Part shown: positions 26,015-38,259 of the stretch, in pieces
Position numbering within the stretch: the first letter of the stretch is position 1
Layout of the letters: the number at the start of each line of letters is the position of its first letter
From: Xiphias gladius
Lineage: Eukaryota; Chordata; Actinopteri; Istiophoriformes; Xiphiidae
NCBI RefSeq assembly: GCF_016859285.1
Contig: NC_053416.1
Coordinates: 5,289,001-5,353,000 of the forward strand
Direction: 5' to 3'
DNA: 64,000 nucleotides
Program-made: the position numbers and the translations under genes
The notes under the pieces: model-generated
The model's input: only the letters and a program-made list of their open reading frames with translations
Database searches by the model: none
What the model was told of the DNA's origin: nothing

Positions 26015-26215
26015 GTTTATTATCAGTACCTTTACTTAAGTGAAAGATCTGAATACTTCCTCCAACACTGATTGTAACTAGCACTTACATAAATGTAGTG
26101 GAGTAAAAAATACAATATTTCTCTCTGAAATGTCGTGGAGTAGAAGTATAAAGAAGCATGAAATGGAAATACTCAAGTACCTCAAAATAATGTGGTTAAA
26201 TACTATACACAAGTA
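26015..26215. repeat. Family C fragments abutting head-to-head, upstream of slc35f2
   Basis: A plus-oriented terminus (ACTTAAGTGAAAGATCTGAA ... CTCCAACACTG, to about 26070) is followed at once by the opposite half of the family (TGTAGTGGAGTAAAAAATAC ... AAATACTCAAGTACCTC). Confidence 0.5.
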
Positions 26216-26297
26216 AATGAGAAAATTCCTTTTTACTCTCATCAGCACCAGACCAAGTTTGACTGCACTGTGCAGACGTCATGGAGCTTTTCTTCGA

Positions 26298-26321
26298 CCA
26301 ATCAGAGCCCGGGGGGCGGGG
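26298..26321 (+). promoter_or_regulatory. slc35f2 promoter: CCAAT box and GC box
   Basis: CCAAT at 26298-26302 is followed by a GGGGCGGGGC-type GC (Sp/KLF) box at about 26312-26321. They lie about 125 bp upstream of the first ATG (26446) and of the donor at 26464 that would end the first exon. No TATA box is evident. Spacing and base composition fit a TATA-less promoter starting within about 26330-26400. Confidence 0.55.
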
Positions 26322-26445
26322 CTAGGTAGCACTACGCTAGATTGATTTACTCAGGTTGAGGAGTAGCTCCTCGTGGACGGTAGTGCGGCGGTGCTTTGAC
26401 AAACATAAAACCTAATCGCATCTGGAGAATTCCCCCACATCTGTT

Positions 26446-26463
26446 ATGACTGAAGAAGAAAAC
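26446..26463 (+). other. slc35f2 upstream ATG: uORF or alternative first coding exon
   Basis: ATG plus five codons (MTEEEN) run into a GTATGT donor. Joined to the strongest acceptor of the next exon (CAG ending at 27202), the frame hits TAG after one more codon, making a short uORF. Joined to a weaker AG at 27216-27217, it would be in frame with the main ATG and add seven residues to the transporter. The sequence alone cannot decide between these. Confidence 0.45.
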
Positions 26464-27220
26464 GTATGTACACATAGATTGTTTTTTGTTTTTTTATTTC
26501 TTGGCATAGAGCTTCTACTTACATTACGTTTTTACTCAGCCATTGGTAGTAGGGAAGCCGAATGAATGACGCTGTCACTCGCGCGAAGAACACTGTACAC
26601 CAAACTGCTTTGGAAAAAGTGACGCTTTAACATTCCTGTGGTTATTGCCGGTCATTTAGACGTGCTTACACATAATTTAATTCACATTACGAGTCATTGA
26701 GTACTACATTTAAATTCGGGATATATCTAATATGATTAGTTTTGCTTGTAATAGTTAAACATTTCCCAAACGTGCTTACACGTTCACCCCGCAAGCGCTA
26801 ACCACTGTAAAGTCAACTCATTTGGTAAGTTTGATGACATTAAAGTACAGTGCTGTAGCCTATACCGAATCGACTGCCAAAACCGAGCCAATTCGTTTGA
26901 ATTTACAGGTGTGTTTTATACTATAAACAAAAAAAGTAAGGTGTAGGTTTCGGGGGGTTTTGGAGTCCTGTGATAAGTTGTCCTCATACAGAGGACAACG
27001 GCAACTATCGGGATCATCGTGGACCATGATTTCAGTGAGAAGCACAGTGGGAGATTAGAGAGGCACATGACATTCCCGTGGGGATTTGGTACCTGTCCTG
27101 CCTGGGTAGTCTGATGAAGACATGAAGTGTAAGAGACTCTCATTCTTGAATTTTTTTTCCCCAAGGTTTTGATCCTTAAGTTCTTTCTCTCTCTCGCTCC
27201 AGGTTTAGGTCTAAAAGGAA

Positions 27221-30200
27221 ATGGAAGGGCGTGTAGAGGAGAGACTGTGTGGGAAGTTGAGGGTTGCCTGTGGTTTGCCGAGCTACAACTTCAGGGATGT
27301 CTTCACATGGTGAGCGCCGATCCAGCTGTCCCTACTAAAACATGTGTCCATGTGTGCTGGCGTCAGCCGGTTGTTGGCGACTGTCAGCTGTGAACAAGAG
27401 ACATTTTGATGTGTCACAATAAGGAAAACGCAGGTTTAAATAATAAAATAAACGACGGCCGCGTTCCATCCAGCTGCTCAAGCATCAGGGTCCTGGTGTT
27501 GTTAATGCTGGTTCACTGTCATGGCTTACTGGGACTCTGTCATAAAACGGAGCCATCTTGCATGTTATTACTAACACCCGTGCTTTCCCTACTTACTTTA
27601 CATTACACAAACCACATTTAAGATCTGATTTGTTCTACACACGCCCTGTTCATCATACCACATTTATCATTAAGGATAAAAACAACACGAATAATGTAAA
27701 CGAAACCGATCAGTACTTCATGTTCAGTGTCCATAAGTGACAACAGGCATCTCTGTGACGTTCATTTTTTTTAAAATCCTTGGCTTTTGAGATTTGCTGA
27801 CAGGAAGCTTAAGGTACAGTTTTAAGGCAGTGTACGTTTTAGGAAATTCTGACTGTAATCAACAATCTGAATTTTTTTTTCTTTTTTTTTTTTTTTTTAA
27901 AACATGCTCTCTCCGTCAGGTCTGGCGAAAGAGTGAAAGAAATGCATCCAAATCGGAGGGGTGGCAGTGTTCAGTTACGACACTGATACTGCCTTCCAGC
28001 CGGCATTTCTCTTTACCGCTGCTGAAGTCGCGGTTGACATTTGACATTAGCGTTTCCTAATTTCCGAGGTTCAGTCATTTTATTTGACTTCATTACAAAG
28101 CGCCCACGCAAGGATCTTGTTACATTTTTATTACATGTTGTACTACTCCCATAGAAGGAGAGTCACACACCGCCTCCTTCAAATCTCCTCAGGCGTCTGC
28201 TGAAGACTGTAGTCATGGGCCAGGTCTTGTCCCTGCTGATCTGTGGGACAGCAGTGAGCTGCCAGTACCTGGCCAATGCCAGGATAGAGACGCCCATGCT
28301 GCAGAGTTTCCTCAACTACGTCCTGCTGCTGCTCGTCTACACGACCATCCTCATCACACGAAAAGGTCAGGAAATCTAATTAATAATAAGTAATTTGTCG
28401 CAAATTTCAGGGCTGTTTTTCAGAAATACATCTTCATATTGCAAATTCAGTCATCTTGGGCCGCAACAATCCCAAAAAGAATTTTTTTGGACATTCTGTG
28501 TGGGACTGGTTAGTGTCATTATGGTTCCACATTTATTCTATTTATAGTTTTAGTTTAGGTTTAGTTTAGTGAAATTGAATTTCTTCTGGCCCATCCCGCA
28601 TGAGATTACAACACACTGCTATTTAACATACATCATCCAGAAGTACATATACAAACGCAAAAGAATAAAGTTACAACATTATAAGTGCTATATTCTTTCA
28701 GATAACATATATATTGGAAAAAACACCCATGTAAACCCATAAAAATTAAGATTAATGGGTTTTAGAGTGCAAGAGTTCCTACCATAGTGGATTATTGGAA
28801 ATATTCCTCTCCTGTTCACCAGAAAAGGCTCCACGTGTTTCGCAATTTGGCCATTTTTCACCTAAAAGGACACGAATGTGTGAAAAATACTGTTCAATAG
28901 TAGCTTTTGGGGAAATACTTTTCTGTGAAATCTGAATTTTTCTTATGGACAGAGCAAAACACAAAAGGTGTCTCCTCCATTCCCATTCCTACTCTGAAGT
29001 AAACCTCATCTGTTTCTACAGGTGAAAGAAACATCGTACAAATTTTAAAAACCAAGTGGTGGAAGTATTTGGTGATGGGTCTGGCAGATGTGGAGGCAAA
29101 CTACGCAGTTGTGAAGGCCTACCAGTTCACCACCCTGACAAGTATCCAGGTAGGAGAAAACTGTCGTGCTGCTGGAGTTACTGCTGGACTCAATACTCAC
29201 TTTCACTTGCACATCACAGTGACTGTGTTGGGGGATTGTTGAGCACTGTATACAGTATTAAGTTGAAATCAATATCATGACACTAATAAATAACTTCTCA
29301 AGTGTCTGTTTATCACGGTATCACAGAATTATACCAAACGAAATATAAAGTAATCAACTGATGTTCAGTGCACTAACTTGTAATTTTGACTGTTTCGAAG
29401 AATATTTCTCTCCTCCCATAATTTCATAAAACCACAGAGTGAAGACTTTATGGATAAGTCGGGCAGAAATGGTTTGAAATTTTTGATACAAGTGCAGCTG
29501 GCATCAAAACAATACTTTTTTTCTATCCTCTACTTTGAGAAATATAAACAGTTTTTTTTTTTCATTTAACTAAAGAAGAACTACACCAGTGTTTAAAAAG
29601 AAGCAGATAAACCAGCATTTTGCAAAAAAACAAAATGTCTTATGATGCCCAATTTCTATTTAAATCGATTAGTCAATTAATTGATTACTCAGTCAGCAGA
29701 AAATTAGTCAGCATCTATTTTGACCATAAATAAAATGCCCAAAATTTACTGGTTTCAATGTCTCAAGTGTGATTATATGCTGGTTTTCTCAGTGTTTATT
29801 GATAATAAACTGAATACCTTTGGGATTTGGACTGTTGGTAAAACAAAAAAAGCAATTTGTAAATGTCACTTTTGGCTCTGGGATTGCTCATATAATGATT
29901 GTTTGTAGCAGCCCTAATCTGATCAAGGAACCAGTAAACATGATTACGAATCCTACCAGTGTCTGATGCAGACTTACTGCACTGGACAGTCTCTGGTAGT
30001 CTGTGTTAGAGACACATTTCTGTTGGTACCTGAAAAGGTTCGACACGCAGCCCTAGGCATAAACACCGGCAGATTACAGTACGGCTGTTTTTTGCTCATA
30101 TAGAATAGTCAGAATTATGAAGGTGACATCAATTGTTTTTATCAGCCTGCTGATTATTGTTTTGATTAAGTGTTTGGTAGTAGTTAATGTAAAGAATATA

Positions 30201-33200
30201 GTGAAAAATGCCAAGGCGGTGTCTTTAAATGTCTGGCTGTGTCTGTCCAACGGTCCAAAACTCAAAGATATGCATTTTATTACCACACAGGATGAAGAAA
30301 AGCAGCAAATGCTCATATTGGAGAAGCCTGGAGGAGGAGGGAGCAATAAGCTGATTAGTTAGAATTAGTTTTGATATATCAAATTTCTTAGAAACAGGAT
30401 TTAAGTTTGGCCAATACTATGCTGTACTCACAGTCCACACATGCATGGATGCATGTTATTATCAGTGGTAGCAGTAGCAGAGTAGTTCACGGGTATATTC
30501 ATTCAGTTGCAGTACTTATTGGAGAATTGGGATTTATCGTGTGTGGATAAAGATCCAGTTCCAGCTTTAAATTTATCGAATCATGAAAATCTGCTGTTGG
30601 CAAAAATATCTAGTGCATGAAGTCTTTTAATCCTTGATCGGGAACGTGACCTCCCAAGCTTTTCCTATCGTCCTGACCTGTTTTACATGATGTTTTCTTC
30701 CTGCTCAGACTCTATCAACAAGTCCGTGTAATCCCAGTCTGTCTTTGTGTCGCTGTTACTGTATGTTTCAGCTGCTGGACTGCTTTGTGATCCCAGTGTT
30801 GATGCTGCTCTCCTGGTCCTTCCTGAAGACTCGCTACAGGCTGGTCCACTTTGTAGCTGTATTAGTGTGTTTGTTGGGGGTGGGAGCCATGGTAGGGGCC
30901 GACATTCTGGCCGGAAGACACCAGGGGTCCAGTAAGGACAGTAAGGACACTTGTTCATCATTTATATCAGAAAAGTACTGTAATTGACTTAATCACAGTG
31001 TATAGCTGTGACTTGTGCAGTATCTATTCAATGAAAATGGAAAAAAAAAAGGTGTGTTATTGTGTTCACAGAATGGCCATGATATTTGTGGAAGCTGATG
31101 TAAATTTTCATAAACAAAAGTTGATTCCTCTGTCAAAGTGCAAGGCTCCTTTCTATCTTTTTAAAAGTCGTTCTGTAGACCAGATTGTTTTGGAACAAGA
31201 TGCCCTCTCCGGTTACATTTCAGGATGTTCCCAATCCCACCCCCCCATGGAGCCCTGGAGGCCAAAAAAACTGTTCCCATGATTTCATCATTTGCGCTCT
31301 CAATCTAATACGTTGTTCTGTAGTTTTGCCCCTGACTCTCTTGTCAGTCAGTAGCTTTCAGAGGTTGACAAAGAATTAACAAAGTGCTCCAGAGCCCTGA
31401 AGCAGAGTTTTTCATGAACTGGATGACATCTGCATTTTTAAGGGAAAACCAGCCTGTTGTCCTGTAAAAGACATTGAAACACTCTAAGATAACAGAATGT
31501 TGTGGTTAACAGCCAAAACCCAAAGTATATCCACATATATCAGTCTCTCACCTCTGTGTACTATGATTTAGTATTACTTTCGTGTTTTTGTTCTATAAAA
31601 AGATTTTACTATTATAAGAAGATATTTTTGTTAATACAACTTATGTCTAATGTTCATAGTTTTGGCAGTAATTTCTATCAGTTATGATAAAATTGTAGTT
31701 ACCAAGTTATTTCTTTAATGCAGGAACTTGCTAACATCACTGTTAGCATGTTTTAAAAACAAAAACGAAGAGGTTAGTCAGACTTGGCAGAGAAAACGTA
31801 TCATGAACACGGGTGCGCTCAGGTTCAGTTTTCTCTCCAAATAAAGTGTTTTAAGATAATCTGGATAATGGTTTGGGTTTTTTTTACAACCCGTCTGATC
31901 GCGTTCCCAGATCTCAGCAATTATTCTGTGAGTAGTGTTGTTACTACTGATAAGCAATGATGGCCAAAACTAAAAAAATAAGACCCAAGTTGTAATAAAC
32001 TTGGAAGTATTCTTTGATATCAAGACTCAACTGCATTTTGTCGATGTTAATTTCCCACACTCATAAATAAATGTGAGACTGACAGAGGCTGCCTCAAGGT
32101 TAAAATAAAAACGAAATTATACTTGAATGTTTTTTTTGTTGTTGCTTGTGTGCTGCTACCGTTTGTCTCCTGTCATTGTTTTTGTTGGATTTGTCTCATA
32201 AAATAACCATCTCTGACCAGCTTTCTGTCTCTGTGCAGCCAGTGATGTTGTGCTGGGTGACGGTTTGGTCCTACTCAGTGCCGTCCTCTATGCTGTATCC
32301 AACATGTGCCAGGAGCACACCGTGAAGAACTTGAGCCGAGTCGAGTTCCTGGGCATGATGGGCCTCTTTGGGACCCTCACCAGTGGCATACAGCTGTAAG
32401 CTATCACTTTGATCCGTTGCGTATTCTGCTACTCCCTTTATATAATTTTGTCGCATTTGTGACCATCCCATTTTTACAAAAGGAAACAAAACTCGACCAC
32501 CACAGCCATATGTCTAGAGGAGAAAAGCAAGAAAAACAAGAAAAAGTACAACGCTTTGCAGTATTATGTAAAGAGATCATATCATATGGTAATTTTATCA
32601 GCAACTGTCAGATGTGTGCAACGAAATGGAAAGGGAGCATCGGGAGTGGTCGAGAGCACTGTTAAGTTTTGTTCCCATCTACAAACAAATGAGAGCTCAG
32701 GTATAATTTAAGGGTGCTTAACTTAAAAAAATAATTCTTACAAGTTCCCATTTTAGCAAATAAATAGTACAATAAATAAAACTTAAACCGGGACCGAATT
32801 TGGGCTCAACTGTCCTCTCTGTCTTTTAGGCTGGTCGATGTCTGTCCTCCTTCAAAGGAATAAATATAGTTTTAAAAAATCGAAATACAGGACCTTACCA
32901 ATGCAGTATCTTGCCGTTTTGTCACAAACTGGGTTGAAAAAGTGTCGTTGATTGATTATGTAATGTTTTCCGACTGCGTCTGATTCATTCACACGCTCGT
33001 GGTTTGTATTTTAGTTTCTTTTAGCTCATTGTTTTGGTTGTACATTTTATAAAGCAAATTGATGAGTCTACAAAGAAGCCCTCACTACTGGTGCTTGCAC
33101 CAAAACCTGATATTTAATACTTAAAGATGGATGAAAACACTCCCTGCTGTCAAACTCATCTGTAGCAGAAAAATAAGAAGAATACACTGTCAGACAAGGG

Positions 33201-34588
33201 AAAAAGTTTTTTTGTGTGTGTTTGAGGTTGTTTTTCTTTTAAAGTGTTTTCCCCAGCATCCTAACTTTATGTTTCTTGGCATTGCAGGGCTGTACTGGAA
33301 ACCCACGCAGTAGCGGCAATAACGTGGGACCTTCGCGTTTGTAAGTTAACTTCCTGTCTTGTCAAATTAGAGTGGCTGATAGTATAACGATGACGGTAGC
33401 AGAACAGAATAGCGACCGATGAATTTGTCGTGCTTTTCAGGCATCAAGTGATTGGAATACAACCTCACCTTCTCTAACTAAAGTCCCTTCATTGTGTTCT
33501 GCAGCCATGCTGTTTGCAGTCTATGCCTTGTGTATGTATGCACTGTACAGCTTCATGCCCGTAGTCGTGAAAATGACCAGCGCTACTGCGGTCAACCTCT
33601 CCCTGCTCACCGCCGACCTCTTCAGCCTCTTCTGCGGCCTCTTCCTCTTCCACTACACAGTGAGTGTCATTAACAAGACGAGGATAAAACCCGGTATGTG
33701 GCTGGACCGCCCTTTTATCTGTTTACATCTCTCCCACTCTCTGTGCTCACATACACAGTATTTTAATACAGCCGAATTCCCAATAAAGCTTTTCTCATTT
33801 ACATGTTTTTCTCTTTCTGTTGCCAGACAACTCATCTATGAAATAGACACAAGTATGAAATAGTGTCTGAAACGCGGCCCATTAAAACCACATGTCCAAC
33901 CAGCAGCCATTCCCAAGCCATTTCCAAGCTGCTGTTAATAAAATCCTGATTTTATAACCGTGACGTTGTCTGACAAAACCACCACACCAATAAGTTAAAG
34001 ACAACAGCTGTGCTGTGATTTTGGCTGTATTTACTTGTAAAATGATCACAGCTGTCTTTTGCTGTGCGGTCAATTGAATGAGATGCAAAAAAAAAAAGAA
34101 GCTGTGTCTGTGGAGGCAAAGGCAGACCTCGCGCTCGCGGGGCAATACTGGCGACTCTCTTCTACGGAAAGTAGCTATGGTTTGTCCAAAAAGTCGCTAC
34201 ATTAGGTGCTTATGTGAAGAAAAGTAGGTAAAAGGGTGCGAAAAGTCGGTAAATGTAGCGACAAAGGCGTAAGTCGGCAACACAAGTGGAGAAATTCAGT
34301 GAAGTGGAGCCACACACACAAAATCAGAATTTCTCATCTTGAAAATGTTAGTAACATCTCCACCTTGTGTCTTGTCCACAGTTTTCAGCCCTGTACATCA
34401 TCTCGTTTGTCCTCATCACGGTGGGCTTTATCATGTTCAACGCCGTTCCCACGTACGCCGCTTTACCTGAGGACGGGTCGGCAGAGGTGTTTGTCGATCA
34501 GCCAGCTGAGAGCTCCTCAGACCACCTGCTGGCAGCAGACAGAGACACTCAGAGAACTGAGGCGCTCACTGCCGTTGCGTCACTATGA
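27221..34588 (+). CDS. slc35f2: Solute carrier family 35 member F2 (373 aa)
   Basis: A multi-pass transporter of the SLC35F group within the drug/metabolite transporter superfamily. Human SLC35F2 imports the drug YM155 and has been reported to carry queuine/queuosine. Coding exons: 27221-27309, 28193-28365, 29022-29149, 30772-30931, 32239-32395, 33288-33340, 33505-33659, 34382-34588. Phases agree throughout, and the 1122 nt give 373 residues, close to the human 374. Diagnostic strings include [54 protein letters not shown] and [17 protein letters not shown]. About ten hydrophobic helices are visible, the first near residues 34-53; the hydrophilic C-tail (about the last 50 residues) is acidic and serine-rich. 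The ATG at 27221 is chosen for its strong context (A at -3, G at +4) and family length. Confidence 0.95.
29650..29920 (+). repeat. AT-rich family A copy, slc35f2 intron 4
   Basis: Begins with CGATTAGTCAATTAATTGAT and includes GAATACCTTTGGGATTTGGA and a GTAGCAGCCCTAA end, matching 18520-18895. A related fragment (AAAGATATGCATTTTATTAC, ATATTGGAGAAGCCTGGAG) lies at about 30110-30345. Confidence 0.45.
33671..34285 (+). repeat. slc35f2: 0.6-kb dispersed repeat, family E copy 2 (fills slc35f2 intron 8)
   Basis: Second copy of the element at 25016-25640. It starts about 11 bp after the donor at 33660 and ends about 95 bp before the acceptor at 34381, so about 85% of this 722-bp intron is the repeat. 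It differs from copy 1 by many substitutions and small indels, so neither copy is recent. Confidence 0.75.
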
Positions 34589-35790
34589 CTGAAACTGAGT
34601 GAAGACAGACGATAAAGGCAGCTAGACTGCAGAACTCGGAGGTCTTCCTGGGTGAAGAGATTTTATTTTATTTATGCAGTAGGTCAGTTTTAACTTTTAC
34701 ACTTGTTACAGATGTACACACGCAAGGAGTGCAGATTTTCAACATCAAAGAAAATGCAGTCGTATGACATCTGGTTGCATTGTTTGTGGCAGTTGACAGT
34801 TTTCATTGACACGTTTTTCATTCCTTTTTGTGTTACTACGTTTTCTCGAGATAATTCTTTATAAATGGTGATAATATATCATCTGCTACTGCACTTGTAC
34901 TGGACGTGTTAAAAACACAAACAGTGCACCAGTATGACTGGTATTTATTGCCCGAACACTGATTACTTACTTGTTAGTCCTTTCTCCCTTTTTTAAATAT
35001 TATTATATTTGATGTTTTATAAAATTGCTGTGCTGTTACAATCCATTGTATTATATCATTGATTTTGAATATGAACACAGACCAGTTACAAAGTTTTATT
35101 TTGCTTTAGTTGCCTCTGGTGCTGTTTTCATACTAACTTAATTTGGTAAATTACCAAATATACCGTGAGACAAATGGCTCTCTTTGCCTTGTAATGCCAA
35201 AAAAAAGGCAGCAGGCATTTTTACTTTTTTTTTTTTTTTTTTTTTAACTATTAAATGCATTTTTATATTCTCTCGGGTGTACATCAGTTCTCACTTAATT
35301 TACATTTTTAATGTGCTTGTTTTGGTTATTAACTCTGCCAAGGAGGTTATGTGATCACCCGTGTCTGTTTGTTTGTTGGTTTTTTTTTGTTTTTTTGTTT
35401 TTTTTGTCAGCAGGATTACACAAAAACTACTGCACCGATTTGCACCAAACTTGTTGGAGGGATGGGGCTGGGCCCAGGGGAAGGACCCAGAAGCTTTTGG
35501 GGAAGATCTGGATAGATTTCCATGAATTTGAATTTTTTCCTGTGAAGTCTGGTGTATGTTGTCTATGTTGGCCTTGGTGGAGGTCTGCGATCTCTGAGTG
35601 TATTTTCTAGTTTTACATAGAGCGACGACTACAAGGCTGCCTCAGTGCTGCACTAGATGAGTGTGCTATTCATTTAGCCAAGCACAAATGTAATGTGTGT
35701 TTATTCTACATATTACAGGGACTAATTTAACGAGGGTGCATGTACATAGAGCAAGTAATAAATTGAAAATATGACGGATATGATTTCACA
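34589..35790 (+). other. slc35f2: probable slc35f2 3' UTR
   Basis: AT-rich non-coding sequence after the TGA. An AATAAA at 35757-35762 is a reasonable poly(A) signal. If it is used, the UTR would contain the dispersed repeat at 35335-35605. I saw no coding exon here. Confidence 0.4.
35335..35605. repeat. Widespread animal repeat (CCAAGGAGGTTATGT ... GGAGGTCTGCG type)
   Basis: Starts GCCAAGGAGGTTATG, contains a (GTTT)n-rich stretch, CAGGATTACACAAAAACTAC, and ends CCTTGGTGGAGGTCTGCG..CTGAGTG. The two ends are imperfect inverted repeats (CCAAGGAGG / CCTTGGTGG). The same pattern recurs in many fish genomes from memory; I do not know its name. Confidence 0.55.
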
Positions 35791-36544
35791 TGGGACACAA
35801 CAAAGTATATTAGGCTATTTATTCAGTACAGGCAGAATAATACATAATATTTCTACTTGGACAAAATAATTTTAACCAAAGCACACTAACTAGTTTCTTC
35901 CAGTTTCGACCCCATTTCACGGTCTTCATCAGTGGATGGTGTAAATTCCATTCACTAGCACTTGTCACTTCAGCAGAGTTATTATTTAACTCATGCAGTT
36001 GTATGCTAAAGTGAGTGGGCAGAATCATATTTTTTTAAATATTTTTTTCAGACATTAAATAAGAGCTGTTCTTCAAATGTTAATGCATTGTTACTTTTTA
36101 TTTCACGAACTAAACAAAATGGAAAAGAAACAGTAAATGTGGCACATGCAGCGGTTTGGGCAAACCACTAAGTCGGTACACAGGCTGCGAGATGTGATAT
36201 GTGCCAAATTTCGAACAGGACACTAGTTTTTCGTTCTACCTGAGTAACATTAAATCTTGTTTTCTGTTACAATTACACCCATCCAACGGATATTTTCCAC
36301 TTTATATCTGGCGAAGAAAACTGCTTACTAAATGGTGAGTTTGTATTTTGAACATCCTTCCTGTAACGAGTTATATGAATGCAGATCTGCCGCTTACTGT
36401 ATGCTTTTTTGTTTTTTTTCACACCATTCTGAGTAAACTCCATTAGTAGTTTCAGAAACACTCAAACCAGCCCATCCGGCACCGATCATGCCGCAGTCAA
36501 AGTCACTGAGATCACTTTTTTTTTTTTTCCCCCATTCTGATGTT

Positions 36545-36690
36545 TGATGTGAACGTTAAATGAGGCTCCTGACCTGTATCTGAATGATTTTATGCATTGC
36601 AGTGCTGGCATGCGATGGGCAGATTGGATAACTGCATGAATAAGCAGGTGTACTGGTGTTCCTAATAAAGTGCTCAATGAGTTTAGAATA
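36545..36690. repeat. Fish repeat end (ATTTTATGCATTGCA ... CCTAATAAAGTGCTCA type)
   Basis: TGAATGATTTTATGCATTGC, GATAACTGCATGAATAAGCA and GGTGTTCCTAATAAAGTGCT are in the order of a repeat I recognise from several teleosts. The AATAAA inside it is part of the repeat and should not be taken as a gene's poly(A) signal. Confidence 0.5.
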
Positions 36691-37524
36691 CCCCACGGTA
36701 GAAATTGTGAGTGTTTTTTTGTTCTAATCCAGCCCAGGACAATCTAATTTACCTTGTATGTAGTCTGTTTTCTGTTGTTGTCATAGAAACCGCATTTTGC
36801 CTGTCACCTCTACCCGTGCCGTCCTCACCAACAGTCTCCCACACTGGACCAGTAACGACTGGCGTGAGGACGTCGGAACGTGAACGTTGGCCAAACTCTG
36901 TGAAGGAGACCGCGGGCAGAAGGACCGAAGCCAAGGCTGTAGACCAGAATTTGCCTGCTTTAGTTCACACCTCCTGTAGCGACCCACACATGCATCCATC
37001 CACGTGCTCCATCCAATGGTGAAGTTGCACATTGCGCAGTAAGTAAAGCATTCAAAAAACCAGCAGCCGGGCCTTAAACACAAGGCCGGAGGAACTCCTT
37101 GAATCCTTTTCTGCCCAACCTTGCCAGACCAAATGATTAGACCCAAAGACCTTTGCTTGAAATTCTTGTGGTTTCCAGTGATGCCATATATTTTAGGCTA
37201 GATTTAGGGGAATTTTAAACCTTTTCAGACATATAGGAAGCTGGTCTGACCCTTACTGTTGTAGTGGTGGTGGTTGTTTTACTATAACTTCAAATCAACA
37301 CATCTGTCCTGATGATGATAAGTCAGCTCACTGACAGTGGTTTATTAACCTTGTTTTATGTCCTTAATGCATAAAAGATGATAACCAGTAACGCTACTGA
37401 ATACACGCAATGTGAAAGGTGTGGCACATGGTGTTGCACCTACAGAGAATTTAATCTTCCAGCACATTTTTTTTTTTTAGGGGCTGCAGCTTTTTTTGTT
37501 TGTTTCATTCATAATGTCGAGTTG

Positions 37525-37890
37525 GTGGAGACCAAAACCGAGCTAGAAGGAGTGAAAATGTGACTTCAATTCCTCAGGTGGACACACACACATGACTCCA
37601 AATGAATGCCAATGTTGTGTGAATCATCTTTCATGGTTTTTGGCTGATCAGAGTATTCAGAAGATCACTTGAGATTTAAACAAATAGTGGTCAAAATCAA
37701 AGAAGCAGATCCTGTCTTTGAGTCCCTAGTATGGGTCCAGCTCCAAAAATGCTGGATCCTACATTCAGTACAACCGGTGACATCTTCGGTTGAGGCAACT
37801 GTTCGGGGACAAGCTATGTAAAGTGGTCTGTCAGTGTGGCGTTTGCAGCTTGTTGCACTGCCCCCAGTGTGACCAAAAACTTGACTCGTG
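37525..37890 (+). repeat. Dispersed repeat family B, copy interrupted by family D
   Basis: The 5' part (GTTGGTGGAGACCAAAACCG to GACTCCAAATGAATGCC, to about 37625) and the tail (TTGCAGCTTGTTGCACTGCC, about 37835-37870) are family B. About 150 bp of family D (about 37640-37790) lies between them, implying nested insertion. Confidence 0.55.
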
Positions 37891-38259
37891 CAGACTTGAG
37901 AAGAAAACGCATCCGTCCGAGAGGTCACAGCTCCCTGCAACAGCCGGTAGTCTTTTACCAATAAGCTGTTGACCAAGACACCGATCCTCTACCGGGCACG
38001 TCGGTCGAGAGTCTCTGTGTGGGAGACTCAGCAGAATCAATGAAACGCACGCAGTAACGCAAAAATCTGTTACTGGATCAAAACCCACCGAATCCAGTGG
38101 GGGCTCTAAAGCATTCTCCTGAGGACAGCGGGAAGCATGTCCCCCAACAAGTGAGCCCACTAAGTGCGCCGATAGCGGCTTCGACCCCCCTTCTGGACTG
38201 AGCACCCGCATTGCCTCGCTGCAGCTTTTAGACCGGACCTCCTCAGCCTCAGCCGGTGA

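Noticed and set aside
21401..26445. Expected rab39a between cul5 and slc35f2
   Set aside because: No GTPase P-loop or RAB motifs in any frame; only repeats and a LINE relic.
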